Of a stretch of 17,300 nt of DNA, positions 1 to 7,167 are shown one piece after another; within the stretch, counting starts at the first letter, position 1, and every line of letters begins with the position of its first letter. The notes beneath the pieces are model-generated. The model did not search any database, had not been told where the DNA came from, and saw only the letters and a list, made by a program, of their open reading frames with translations. The DNA is taken from positions 1 through 17,300 of the forward strand of contig CAMLKR010000035.1 in NCBI GenBank assembly GCA_946480565.1. Direction: 5' to 3'. Both the position numbers and the translations under genes were made by a program. The DNA is from an uncultured Arenimonas sp. GTDB lineage: Bacteria; Pseudomonadota; Gammaproteobacteria; Xanthomonadales; Xanthomonadaceae.

Positions 1-320
1 TCGATCACCCGGTCGTCGAGCTTGAGCTTGCCTTCATCTGCCAGGATCGACAGCGCGGCGCTGGTGAAGGCCTTGGTGATCGAGGCGATGGCGAACCGCG
101 TATCGGCCGTCACCTGCTCCGGCCTGCCGATTTCGCGCAGGCCATAACCTTCGGCGAAGACCACCTCGCCGTCCTTGACGATCGCCACCGCGATGCCGGG
201 CACGTCGAAGGTCTTGCGCGTGGCTTCGACCACCGGCGCCAGGTCCGGCGGCGTCGCCGACGAGGCGCCGGCGATGAGGAGGAGCGGCAGCGCCAGCAGG
301 CGCGGTCGGCGACGGATCAT
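1..320 (-). CDS. Serine hydrolase, beta-lactamase/penicillin-binding family (partial, C-terminus off the window)
   Basis: Reading leftward from the ATG at 320, the frame stays open to the window edge (106 codons). It begins with a signal peptide: RRRPR, then a hydrophobic LLALPLLLIAGA core and an ASSA cleavage region near residue 22. A typical beta-lactamase-fold start follows (VPGIAVAIVKDGEVVFAEGYG). The S-x-x-K motif SITK has its nucleophile Ser at residue 80 and Lys at 83, followed by the usual helix and KLKLDDRV. A GGAG ribosome site (328-331) sits 7 bases before the ATG. Family members are exported hydrolases that act on beta-lactams, cell-wall peptides or esters; the substrate cannot be told because the Y-x-N and H-x-G regions lie outside the window. 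It is divergent from the OsmC gene. Family is confident, specificity unknown. Confidence 0.85.
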   Translation of the reverse strand, partial: MIRRRPRLLALPLLLIAGASSATPPDLAPVVEATRKTFDVPGIAVAIVKDGEVVFAEGYGLREIGRPEQVTADTRFAIASITKAFTSAALSILADEGKLKLDDRVI

Positions 321-420
321 GCGGAAACTCCGGGCGGGGTCTGTCGCGATTATGCCCAGCGTGGCCCTGGCCCGCATCGCCCATCCGGGGCTCGGCGGGC
401 ACGATGATGCGGTGGCAGAG

Positions 421-434
421 TGGGGCCTGCCCCA
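421..434 (+). promoter_or_regulatory. Small hairpin just upstream of the OsmC-family ribosome site
   Basis: TGGGG (421-425) and CCCCA (430-434) can pair around a CCTG loop, three bases before the GCGAGGAG ribosome site of the OsmC-family gene (438-445). It could modestly affect translation or mRNA stability. In such GC-rich sequence a 5-bp stem can arise by chance, so this is a weak call. Confidence 0.2.
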
Positions 435-452
435 ACCGCGAGGAGTTCCCGC

Positions 453-848
453 ATGGCCGTCGCCCGCGCCACCATCGTTTCCACCGGCACCAACTACGTG
501 CACGACATCACCACGGCCGGCTTCGCGCTGGTCGCGGACGAACCGGAGCGGGCGGGCGGCACCGGCGCCGGCCCGGCGCCCTACGACTACTACCTGGCCT
601 CGCTGGCGGCCTGCACGGCGATCACCCTGCGCATGTACGCGCAGAAGAAGGGCTGGGAGCTGGGCAGGCTGACCGTGGACCTGGTGCTGCGCAAGGACGA
701 GGCCGGCTGCGCCAGCGTGCAGCGCACCCTGCGCAGCGACGCTTCCCTGGACGAGGCGCAGTGGGCGCGCCTGCTCGAGATCGTTGCCAACACGCCGGTC
801 ACCAAGACCATGCGCGACGGTGCCGACATCCAGACCGTGCGCGGCTGA
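453..848 (+). CDS. OsmC family protein
   Basis: 131 residues, the usual OsmC length. OsmC/Ohr proteins are cytoplasmic dimers that reduce organic hydroperoxides with a pair of cysteines. The conserved helix segment PYDYYLASLAACTAITLRMYA places the putative peroxidatic Cys at residue 54. The second family cysteine, in the C-P-V-x-K/R-T element near the C-terminus, is replaced: the protein reads NTPVTKTM with Thr114 there. Cys86 exists but in a different loop. It therefore resembles the single-cysteine YhfA-like branch more than classical Ohr/OsmC. The start at 453 is chosen over an upstream frame extension (420) because GCGAGGAG at 438-445 is ideally spaced. It converges on the sorbosone dehydrogenase-like gene with 10 bases between stops. 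Family sure; peroxidase activity uncertain. Confidence 0.9.
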   Translation: MAVARATIVSTGTNYVHDITTAGFALVADEPERAGGTGAGPAPYDYYLASLAACTAITLRMYAQKKGWELGRLTVDLVLRKDEAGCASVQRTLRSDASLDEAQWARLLEIVANTPVTKTMRDGADIQTVRG

Positions 849-858
849 AGCAAGCCGC
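841..858. terminator. Candidate bidirectional terminator hairpin between convergent genes
   Basis: GCGGCT (841-846) and AGCCGC (853-858) form a perfect 6-bp stem with the loop GAAGCA. The left arm overlaps the TGA of the OsmC gene, and the right arm ends at the base before the stop codon of the opposing gene. There is no T tract, so if it acts it is weak, or it works as a 3'-end stabiliser. Confidence 0.4.
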
Positions 859-2178
859 TCAGTGCGGCGCCAACCGCCAAACCACATTGCCGACGTCATC
901 CGCGACCAGCACTGCGCCGTCACCCGCGACGGCGACGCCGGTCGGCCGTCCGCGCGCCTGGCCATTGACCAGGAAGCCGGTCAGCACCGGCTGCATCGGT
1001 CCCGCCGGCCGGCCCGCCGAGAACGGCACGAAAACCACCTGGTAGCCCGCAGGCGGCCGACGGTTCCAGGACCCGTGTTGGCCGACGAAGGCGCCACCGC
1101 GATACCGGTGCGGCAGCAGGTCGCCGTCGTAGAAGGCCAGGCCCAGCGAGGCGGTGTGCGAGCCCAGCGCGTAGTCGGGGCGGCGGGCGCGCGCCACCAG
1201 TTCGGGTCGCGCCGGGTCGACCCGGGGGTCGACGTGCTGGCCGAAGTAGCTCCAGGGCCAGCCGAAAAATTCGCCGTCGCGCACCGACGTCATGTAGTCG
1301 GGAACCAGGTCGTCGCCCAGCTCGTCGCGCTCGTTCACCGCGGTCCAGAGTTCGCCGCTGTCGGGTTGCCAGTCCAGGCCGACCGGATTGCGCAGCCCCG
1401 ATGCGAATACGCGCCGGCGGCCGGTGACCACGTCCACGGCGAGGATCGCCGCCCGGTCGGCTTCTTCGTCCAGCCCGTGTTCGGCCACGTTGCTGTTGGA
1501 ACCGACGCCGACGTACAGGGTGCGGCCGTCGGCGCTCGCGAGAAGGCTCTTGGTCCAATGATGGTTGCGCGGGCCGGCGGGAAGAGCCGTCAGCCGGCGG
1601 CCGGCGCCCTCGATCCGGGTCGCTCCGGATCGGTAGTCGAAGGCGAGGATGGCGTCGGTGTTGGCGATGTAGAGCACATCGCCCACCAGGGCCATGCCGA
1701 AGGGGGAGTGCAGCCGCTCCAGGAACAGGTGCCGCTGCTCAGCACGACCGTCGCCGTCGACGTCACGCAGCAGGCTGATGCGGTCGGCGCTCGGCGTGGC
1801 GGCGCCTGCGCGCCTCATGAACAGCGACATGAACCATGCCTTCAGGCCCTTCTGCGCGGGACGTTCGGGCGCGTTGGTCTCCGCCACCAGCACGTCGCCA
1901 TTGGGAAGCACGTGCAGCCAACGGGGATGGTCGAGCCCGGTCGCGAACGCAGTCACCGACAGCCCAGGTGCGGGCACCGGCGCCTGGCCTCGGCGCCAGC
2001 CCACGGCTTCGGCGACCTTCACCTTGGGGATGAGCTGTGGATCGGGCCGCGGCAGCGTCGGGTCGGGGCCCGTGCCGTCGGCGCATGCCGCAGCGGGCGC
2101 AGCGACCAGCAGGGCGATTGCGGCGGCGAACCGGACACCGCGGAGAGGGAACGTGATCGAGAACCGGACACCGGGCAT
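859..2178 (-). CDS. Sorbosone/glucose dehydrogenase-like protein (GSDH beta-propeller family), exported
   Basis: 439 residues. The family forms a six-bladed beta-propeller that, in characterised members, binds PQQ and oxidises sugars or L-sorbosone in the periplasm. The N-terminus is a hydrophobic export signal (VRFAAAIALLVAAPAAAC, residues 15-32). Cys32 lies in an AAAC context, a poor lipobox, so it may be a lipoprotein or be cleaved by signal peptidase I. Family signatures follow in order: LDHPRWLHVLPNGDVLVAET, YVGVGSNSNVAEHG, GLRNPVGLDWQP, an acidic ERDELGDDLVPDY segment, FFGWPWSYFG, and GQHGSWNR. Start 2178 is preferred to the in-frame 2220 because GGAGG lies 7 bases upstream and it puts the signal peptide at the N-terminus. 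It follows the HAD gene by 55 bases in the same direction. Cofactor and substrate are unproven. Confidence 0.85.
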   Translation of the reverse strand: MPGVRFSITFPLRGVRFAAAIALLVAAPAAACADGTGPDPTLPRPDPQLIPKVKVAEAVGWRRGQAPVPAPGLSVTAFATGLDHPRWLHVLPNGDVLVAETNAPERPAQKGLKAWFMSLFMRRAGAATPSADRISLLRDVDGDGRAEQRHLFLERLHSPFGMALVGDVLYIANTDAILAFDYRSGATRIEGAGRRLTALPAGPRNHHWTKSLLASADGRTLYVGVGSNSNVAEHGLDEEADRAAILAVDVVTGRRRVFASGLRNPVGLDWQPDSGELWTAVNERDELGDDLVPDYMTSVRDGEFFGWPWSYFGQHVDPRVDPARPELVARARRPDYALGSHTASLGLAFYDGDLLPHRYRGGAFVGQHGSWNRRPPAGYQVVFVPFSAGRPAGPMQPVLTGFLVNGQARGRPTGVAVAGDGAVLVADDVGNVVWRLAPH

Positions 2179-2233
2179 CGGACTGCCTCCGGCGGGGTGC
2201 TCCGATACTCGCGCCGCCACCGTAAAGATGAGG

Positions 2234-2866
2234 TCAAGACCCCGTCAGCAGCGCGGTGATGTCCTCGATTCTTTGGAATTCATGTCTCGCACCGGCGGCG
2301 CGCAGGATTTCCGGCGCGCCGTATCCCCAGCCGACGGCGCCGAAGGCCACGCGTTCCGCGCGTGCGGCCTCGCCGTCGCTGTCCTGGTCGCCGATGTAGA
2401 TCGCCTGCTCGGGCCGGAGGCCGGCCTTGCGCAACATGGCGCGGATACGCGGTGGTTTTCCGAACAGCGACATGCCGCAGTCCACGTGCCTGAAACGCCG
2501 GAAATTGGTGTCGCCGAGGAGCCGCTCGGCATTGTCCCGGGCGTTGGACGTGATCAGCCCCAGGACCACACCGGCGGCCTCGAGGGTCGCGAGCATCTCG
2601 TCCACCCCGGCGAACAGCGGGATCGGTGCCGTGTGGTCGCGCATCATCGCCCGGAAGTCTTGGGCGATGCGCGGCAGCTTCCAGGCTGGCAGGCCACTGT
2701 GCCGGATCAGGTCGGACACCGAGCTGCGGCGCAGCGTTTCGACCTCGTGCGGCTGGACGCGGGCGAAGCCGTGTTTGTCGGCCAGCCGGTGCTGGGCCTG
2801 CAGGAAGAAGGGGAAACTGTCGGCGAGCGTGCCGTCGAAGTCGAAGATCGCGAGCGAGTAGGTCAT
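2234..2866 (-). CDS. HAD-superfamily hydrolase, phosphoglycolate phosphatase-like
   Basis: 210 residues with all four HAD motifs: DFDGTLAD (nucleophile Asp9, general acid/base Asp11), LITSNA (Thr106/Ser107), Lys137 in FGKPPR, and GDQDSD (Asp160, Asp164). The segment between motifs I and II (about residues 15-85) is a helical C1-type cap, as in phosphoglycolate phosphatase and pyrophosphatase PpaX. The reaction is magnesium-dependent phosphomonoester hydrolysis in the cytoplasm; the substrate cannot be predicted. It lies 82 bases after pirin and before the sorbosone dehydrogenase-like gene. No strong Shine-Dalgarno is visible before the ATG at 2866. Superfamily is certain, substrate open. Confidence 0.9.
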   Translation of the reverse strand: MTYSLAIFDFDGTLADSFPFFLQAQHRLADKHGFARVQPHEVETLRRSSVSDLIRHSGLPAWKLPRIAQDFRAMMRDHTAPIPLFAGVDEMLATLEAAGVVLGLITSNARDNAERLLGDTNFRRFRHVDCGMSLFGKPPRIRAMLRKAGLRPEQAIYIGDQDSDGEAARAERVAFGAVGWGYGAPEILRAAGARHEFQRIEDITALLTGS

Positions 2867-2907
2867 GGGCGTCGATGATGGCGCGAACGGCGGACCGCAG
2901 CCAGCCC

Positions 2908-2935
2908 GTCGGCCGGTCGGGAACTTCCGGCCGGC
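2908..2935 (-). terminator. Candidate hairpin between pirin and the HAD gene
   Basis: GTCGGCCGG (2908-2916) pairs with CCGGCCGGC (2927-2935) through nine positions, one a T.G wobble, around a 10-base loop. It lies just past the pirin stop in the direction of transcription. No T tract follows on the minus strand, so it may act as an attenuator, a 3'-end stabiliser, or not at all. Confidence 0.3.
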
Positions 2936-2948
2936 CGTGGCCGCCGCG

Positions 2949-3656
2949 TCAATCCAGCGGCGGCAGGTCGAACACGAGCACTTCGGCGTCGCGCCCCTGT
3001 TCGATGCTGACGCGCGGCTCGTCCTTGAGCTTGAGCGCGTCGCCGCTGGTCAGGCGCTGCCCGTTCACCACCAGCTCGCCGCGCACCAGGTGCACGTAAC
3101 CCAGGCGGCCCGGTGCCAGCGCCAGTTCGGCGCTTTCGTCGCCGTTGAACAGGCCGGCGTACATGCGCGCGTCCTGGTGGATCGACACCGAACCTTCGGC
3201 GCCATCGCCGCTCACCACCAGCCGCAGGCGGCCGCGCTTCTCTTCGTCCGTGAAGGTCTTCTGTGCATACCCCGGCTTCACTCCCATGAACTTCGGGATG
3301 ATCCAGATCTGCAGGAAGTGCGTGGTGCCGCTGCTGCTGTAGTTGAACTCCGAATGGGTGATGCCGGTGCCGGCGCTCAGGCGCTGCACCTCGCCCGGCA
3401 CGATGTTCTCGGCATTGCCCATCGAATCCTTGTGGCCCAGCGAGCCCTCGAGCACATAGCTGATGATCTCCATGTCCCGGTGGCTGTGCGTGCCGAAGCC
3501 CTGGCCGGCGGCCACGCGGTCTTCGTTGATCACCCGCAGCGGGCCCCAGTGCACGTGCCGGTCGTCGCGGTACTCGGCAAACGAGAAGCTGTGCCACGAA
3601 TCCAGCCAACCATGGTTGGCATGGCCACGCTCATTGGCGGGACGCAGGGCGATCAT
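2949..3656 (-). CDS. Pirin family protein (YhhW-like bicupin)
   Basis: 235 residues, close to E. coli YhhW (231), a pirin with quercetin 2,3-dioxygenase activity in vitro. Pirins are cytoplasmic bicupins with one metal in the N-terminal cupin. The four ligands are present at the family positions: His57 and His59 in GTHSHRDMEI, and His101 and Glu103 in GTGITHSEFN. The N-terminal signature ANERGHANHGWLDSWHSFSFA and the IWIIP strand are also typical; the C-terminal cupin ends in VLVFDLPP. The ATG at 3656 gives YhhW-like numbering; an adjacent GTG at 3659 could add one residue. The start overlaps the doxX stop (TGATG), so the two are translationally coupled. Physiological substrate unknown; the pairing with DoxX suggests a redox or quinone/phenolic stress role, by inference. 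Confidence 0.93.
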   Translation of the reverse strand: MIALRPANERGHANHGWLDSWHSFSFAEYRDDRHVHWGPLRVINEDRVAAGQGFGTHSHRDMEIISYVLEGSLGHKDSMGNAENIVPGEVQRLSAGTGITHSEFNYSSSGTTHFLQIWIIPKFMGVKPGYAQKTFTDEEKRGRLRLVVSGDGAEGSVSIHQDARMYAGLFNGDESAELALAPGRLGYVHLVRGELVVNGQRLTSGDALKLKDEPRVSIEQGRDAEVLVFDLPPLD

Positions 3657-4057
3657 CACGCACCGCCTTTCGCGCGGCGCGCGACGACCACTGCATCAAC
3701 GCTGAACCTGCCGGCGCCCTGCGCGGCCAGCACCAGGAAACCACCGGCGATGGCGATGTTCTTGAAGAAGTTGATGAACTGCATCTGGTCGCCCAGCTGG
3801 AAGTGGAACAGGAAGGCGCTGGCGACCGAGAACACGGCCAGGCCGAGCGCGGCCCAGCGGGTCAGCAGGCCGGCGGCGACGGCGAGGCCACCGACGATCT
3901 CGGCGAAGATCACCAGTGGCAGCAGGCCGCCGGGAACGCCCATGGCTTCCATGTAACCCTGGGTGCCTTCGTAACCGGCGCCCAGCTTGGCGAAGCCGGA
4001 CAGCACGAAGATGGCGGACAGGGCGAAACGGCCGACGAGGGTGGAAAGGTTGTTCAT
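3656..4057 (-). CDS. DoxX family membrane protein
   Basis: 133 residues with four predicted membrane helices (about 8-24, 47-66, 70-90 and 102-120), the standard DoxX architecture. Typical family blocks are visible: RFALSAIFVLSGFAKL at the N-terminus, an amphipathic loop GYMEAMGVP, FAEIVGGLAVAAGLLTRWAA, and QFINFFKNIAIAGGFLVLAA. The start at 4057 is supported by AAAGGAG (4064-4070) a few bases upstream; a long in-frame extension reaching 4636 is spurious because it runs antisense across the downstream part of the DLH gene. DoxX proteins are inner-membrane proteins linked to oxidative or thiol stress in some bacteria, but the biochemical role is not settled. It is first of a two-gene unit with pirin, sharing a TGATG junction. 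Confidence 0.93.
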   Translation of the reverse strand: MNNLSTLVGRFALSAIFVLSGFAKLGAGYEGTQGYMEAMGVPGGLLPLVIFAEIVGGLAVAAGLLTRWAALGLAVFSVASAFLFHFQLGDQMQFINFFKNIAIAGGFLVLAAQGAGRFSVDAVVVARRAKGGA

Positions 4058-4165
4058 GACGGGCTCCTTTGGCAGGCGGACCGGGTCGGCGGAATGCCGT
4101 TCCTGCGGGGCGTCTGTCGTGGCGGGAAGTATGGGAGCCAACAAAAACGGCATCAATCCGCGTTC

Positions 4166-4201
4166 ATGTACAACTATCGTTGACCAATTTGCAACAATAA
4201 A
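4166..4201 (-). promoter_or_regulatory. AT-rich promoter/operator region of doxX-pirin with alternating inverted half-sites
   Basis: This is an unusually AT-rich patch in a GC-rich window, about 110 bases before the doxX start. On the plus strand it carries CAAC (4171-4174), GTTG (4179-4182) and CAAC (4192-4195), giving two overlapping dyads: CAAC-TATC-GTTG and GTTG-9 bases-CAAC. A minus-strand GATAGT (4178-4173) is a plausible -10 box, with TTTATT (4201-4196) as a weak -35 at 17 bases. The dyads would straddle the promoter, as expected of an operator for a LysR, MarR or HxlR type regulator. No such regulator is encoded in the window. Confidence 0.35.
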
Positions 4202-4248
4202 GCGCCTCGGAGCCGGGCTTCCCGGGAAATCCGCGCCGTTCCGGACGC

Positions 4249-5139
4249 TCAGCCCTTGAGCCGGCGCTCGAACAGGTCCAGCGCCGCCGTCCAGGCCAGC
4301 CTGGCGCCCGCCTCGTCGTAGCGCGGCGTGGTGTCGTTGTTGAAGCCGTGCTGGGTGCCCGGCGGCTGCAGCAGGGTGTAGGTGACGCCGGCCTGCTTCA
4401 GCGCCGCTTCGTAGGCCGGCCAGCCGGCATTCACCCGCTCGTCGTTCTGTGCCAGCACCACCAGCAGTTCGGCGCTGATCTTCGGCACGTCCTCCAGCGC
4501 CGGGCCGCTGCCGTAGAACGGGGCCGCCGCGGACACCCCGGGCAGGCGCGTGGCCAGGAAGTTGGTGATCGCGCCGCCGTAGCAGAAACCGATCAGGCCG
4601 AGCTTGCCGGTGCTTTCCGAATGCGACTGCAGCCACTGGGCCGCGGCGATCATGTCCTCGCGGGTCCTGGCCTGGTCCAGTTCCTGGAACTTCGCCCGCG
4701 CGCTGTCCTCGTCGCCCGGATAACCGCCCAGCGGGAACAGCGCGTCCGGCGCGAAGGCCAGATAACCCTCCAGCGCCAGGCGCCGCGTGATGTCCTCGAT
4801 GTGGGGATTCAGGCCGCGGTTCTCGTGCACCACCAGCACGGCGGGCAAAGGGCCTCCGGCATCGGCGGGTCGCACCAGGTAGCCGCGACCCTCGCCATAT
4901 CCCTTCGGCGAAGCGAACGTCAGGAACTCGGCCTCAAGCCGCGGATCGGTCGGCGCGACCTGCTGGGCCGCGGCGAAGTTGGGGCTCAGGGCCGCCAGCA
5001 GTCCGACCGCGCCGGTGCTGCCGGCAAACGCCGCAGCCCCCTTGAGGAAACCGCGCCGGTCGATCAGCCCGTGCACGTACCGGTCGAACAGGCGCATTAC
5101 TTCGGGGTGGAAATCGCGGGCGGTCGGACGCGGGCTCAT
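4249..5139 (-). CDS. Dienelactone hydrolase family protein, Tat-exported
   Basis: 296 residues: about 60 of leader plus a full alpha/beta-hydrolase dienelactone hydrolase domain. The leader contains a twin-arginine motif, DRRGFLKG (Arg28, Arg29), a hydrophobic stretch GAAAFAGSTGAVGLLAAL and an AAAQ cleavage region near residue 58, so it should be exported folded. The family catalytic residues are visible: Cys186 in GFCYGG, Asp233 in AQNDERV and His264 in GTQHGFNND; Glu106 in HENRGL matches the glutamate that interacts with the nucleophile in DLH. GGAGA precedes the ATG at 5139 by 6 bases. A further in-frame extension to 5427 overlaps the deacetylase gene and is rejected. It probably hydrolyses a lactone or ester in the periplasm; the substrate is unknown. 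Confidence 0.93.
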   Translation of the reverse strand: MSPRPTARDFHPEVMRLFDRYVHGLIDRRGFLKGAAAFAGSTGAVGLLAALSPNFAAAQQVAPTDPRLEAEFLTFASPKGYGEGRGYLVRPADAGGPLPAVLVVHENRGLNPHIEDITRRLALEGYLAFAPDALFPLGGYPGDEDSARAKFQELDQARTREDMIAAAQWLQSHSESTGKLGLIGFCYGGAITNFLATRLPGVSAAAPFYGSGPALEDVPKISAELLVVLAQNDERVNAGWPAYEAALKQAGVTYTLLQPPGTQHGFNNDTTPRYDEAGARLAWTAALDLFERRLKG

Positions 5140-5218
5140 CGGGAATCTCCGGCAGGGGCTGGCCGGGATAATTCCAGAGCAGGCGTATGGACGCGTGAAA
5201 GCAGCCTGGCGCGGCCGC

Positions 5219-6190
5219 TTATTCGGATTCGACGCCCGCCAGTTCAAGGACCCAGGCCGGTGTCGCCGGTTCGCCGGCGAAGAACTCGCGCGGCTTTTTC
5301 TCGCCGATCGCCCAGCGGTGCAGCCAGCTCGGGCCCCAGGCGCCCGTGTAGGCGTCGGCGCGGGCGTAGGCCGGGTCCTGCATCGCCTCCTCCAGGCCCA
5401 CCGTCCGGTAGCCACGGGCCCGGACACCGGCGATCAGGTCCGGGTAGGTGTCGGCATTGATCTCGTTGGCGTGCAGCAGCCAGGTCTGGGGCAGGGCGTA
5501 GCCGAGCAGGGCGATCGAAAAACGCTCGTAGTAGTCGACCTTGGCCAGCATGTAGGGCACGTACTGCTTGCGCAGGCGACGCAGCGTGCGCTCGTCGCCG
5601 CCGCGGTCGAGCACGTTGCGGTAGGCGCGGGCCCAGATCCAGTCGCTGTTGTCGACCGTCACCGGCGCGATGCGGTAACCGTGCGCGGCCAGGAACCCTG
5701 AAAGCGCGGCCTTGTCCTCGAGGCTGCGGCCGGCGCGCAGGTAGGGGTGGCGGAACCATTGCGGCTTCGCGCCGCGACCCGCCAGCAATGGTCGAAGCTG
5801 GCGTTCGCCCTTCAGGATGTCGGCCTGGTAGGCGGCCAGCCCGGCCGCGTGCAGGTCGGTGTGGCCGTAGGTGTGGTTGCCCAGTTCCGCGCCGGCGTCG
5901 AGCCAGTCCCGAAGCATCTGCAGGCGCGCCGGCGAGGGCTTGCCGTCGACCTCGAGCTTGGCTTCGTTGACGAAGCCGACCACGGGGGCGTCGGCGTCGC
6001 GCAGGGCGCGCATCAGCCGCGCGTGGTGTCCGGGCAACGTCGCCGGCGGCGCATGCGGCTGATGGTCGCCCAGGCTGGCCCAGGGCAGGTCGTCGATGGT
6101 CACGGCGATGCGGCGGTCCGGTTCGACCGGCACGAGGGCCGCAGCGGGCAGGGCAAGGACCAGCAGCAACAGGCAGAGGAAACAACGCAT
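5219..6190 (-). CDS. Polysaccharide deacetylase (NodB-like, CE4 fold), secreted
   Basis: 323 residues with an N-terminal signal peptide (CFLCLLLLVLALPAAA). Carbohydrate esterase family 4 enzymes remove N- or O-acetyl groups from chitooligosaccharides, peptidoglycan or other glycans using a metal. Motif 1 is TIDDLPW (base Asp33, metal-ligand Asp34). Motif 2 is NHTYGH (metal-ligand His106 and His110). Motif 3 is FRHPYL (Arg147, residues 146-151), where the usual R-P-P-Y has a His. Motif 4 is VDNSDW (residues 179-184). Motif 5 is TWLLHANE, with catalytic His240. The ATG at 6190 is chosen because it places the signal sequence first; GAGGT lies 10 bases before it. The upstream DUF3667-like gene ends 5 bases away, so the two are probably co-translated. 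Glycan target unknown. Confidence 0.9.
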   Translation of the reverse strand: MRCFLCLLLLVLALPAAALVPVEPDRRIAVTIDDLPWASLGDHQPHAPPATLPGHHARLMRALRDADAPVVGFVNEAKLEVDGKPSPARLQMLRDWLDAGAELGNHTYGHTDLHAAGLAAYQADILKGERQLRPLLAGRGAKPQWFRHPYLRAGRSLEDKAALSGFLAAHGYRIAPVTVDNSDWIWARAYRNVLDRGGDERTLRRLRKQYVPYMLAKVDYYERFSIALLGYALPQTWLLHANEINADTYPDLIAGVRARGYRTVGLEEAMQDPAYARADAYTGAWGPSWLHRWAIGEKKPREFFAGEPATPAWVLELAGVESE

Positions 6191-6195
6191 GGCGA

Positions 6196-6975
6196 TCAGT
6201 ACCTCGTCGAAAGGGCGATGGCGATGGCCAGCTGGCCGGAGACCAGGCTCAGCACCAGGTCCATCGTCAATATGGCCAGACCGCGCAGCACGCTGGAGGG
6301 CCAGGACCGGCGGTAGACGCGGCGCACCGCGAGGATCGCCCACAGGCCCAGCGGCAGCAGGCCCAGCTGGGTGCTTACCGAAAACACCGCGACCTGCAGA
6401 TGGTCGGGCGACAGCGCGACCACCGGCGCGAGCAGCGAGAACAGGGCGAAGTCCACGGTCGTGTAGTGCAGCGCGAACACCATGTGCTCGCCCGTCGGCC
6501 GGCGATTGCCCCAATGCAGCAGCGCCAGCCAGTAGCCCATCGGGATGACGAACAGGAACTTCATCAGCGCGGTCAGCTTGCTCGCCAGTTCCACGGCGGC
6601 CGGGTCGCTGTAGACCTCCAGCAGCTGCGGTGGGACCCTGCCGGCCGGCGCCGAGCGCAGCATCTCGGCGTTGACCTGGTAGCCCACGTCCCAGGCCAGC
6701 AGGAAATACACGCCGCTGGCGATCAGATACAGGCGCAGCGGTGGCAGGTGCCTCGACCATTCGTGGTCCAGCCAGGCGCGCGTCAGTTTCCCCGGGACCA
6801 CCAGTCCCCGCAGGCTGCGCCAGAGCCGCGAATCGACATCGCTGACCTCAGCCCAGGCCTCGGCCGTCAGGCGGCGCAGGCTGAAGTCGTCCGGCCGTGG
6901 CGCCGGCTGGCCGCAGGCGGCGCAGTACGGGCCGGTGCCGCTGGCGCCGCAGCTGCGGCAAGGTTGCTCGGTCAT
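6196..6975 (-). CDS. DUF3667-like zinc-ribbon integral membrane protein
   Basis: 259 residues. The N-terminus carries a compact zinc ribbon, Cys6-x2-Cys9 and Cys18-x2-Cys21 (CRSCG, CAACGQP). A linker rich in Arg and Trp follows (RLWRSLRGLVVPGKLTRAWL), then LPPLRLYLIASGVYFLLAW and about four to five more hydrophobic helices to the C-terminus. This arrangement (ribbon, short soluble linker, PLRLYL-type first helix, multi-helix membrane domain) matches DUF3667 proteins, whose function is unknown. The start at 6975 is preferred over 7026 because it begins directly before the ribbon; GGGGA lies upstream. It is followed after 5 bases by the secreted polysaccharide deacetylase, which suggests a cell-envelope role, by inference only. 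Confidence 0.8.
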   Translation of the reverse strand: MTEQPCRSCGASGTGPYCAACGQPAPRPDDFSLRRLTAEAWAEVSDVDSRLWRSLRGLVVPGKLTRAWLDHEWSRHLPPLRLYLIASGVYFLLAWDVGYQVNAEMLRSAPAGRVPPQLLEVYSDPAAVELASKLTALMKFLFVIPMGYWLALLHWGNRRPTGEHMVFALHYTTVDFALFSLLAPVVALSPDHLQVAVFSVSTQLGLLPLGLWAILAVRRVYRRSWPSSVLRGLAILTMDLVLSLVSGQLAIAIALSTRY

Positions 6976-7123
6976 CGTCGGTCCCCGGGGCGTTGCCGGA
7001 AGTCTAGCCGAGGCCCGGCCGGTCACATTTTCGCCCGTCGGCCCGTCTGGTCATTCATCCGGCGTTGGGCAGGTTTCGTCCCAAGGCCCGGAACGGGACC
7101 CCCACCGCCCGTATCGTCCATCC

Positions 7124-7142
7124 GCCGGCAAGGGGTGCCGGC
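7124..7142 (+). promoter_or_regulatory. Leader hairpin upstream of the Yip1-efflux operon
   Basis: GCCGGCA (7124-7130) pairs perfectly with TGCCGGC (7136-7142) around the loop AGGGG. It stands 14 bases before the AAGGA ribosome site of the first operon gene. It may be a 5'-leader structure that affects stability or translation. No known riboswitch or attenuator was recognised. Confidence 0.3.
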
Positions 7143-7167
7143 CCACGAACCGCACAAGGATCGCCCA

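Noticed and set aside
2179..2220. Earlier ATG for the sorbosone dehydrogenase-like gene
   Set aside because: It would put about 14 unrelated residues before the signal peptide; the ATG at 2178 has a well-spaced GGAGG.
784..2259. Plus-strand 491-codon frame over the sorbosone dehydrogenase-like gene, and similar His/Gln/Arg-rich frames elsewhere
   Set aside because: Antisense shadow of a gene with clear family signatures; composition is typical of mirrored GC-rich coding DNA.
4058..4636. N-terminal extension of the DoxX frame
   Set aside because: The extension has no membrane or family character, runs opposite no promoter, and a strong AAAGGAG site marks the ATG at 4057.
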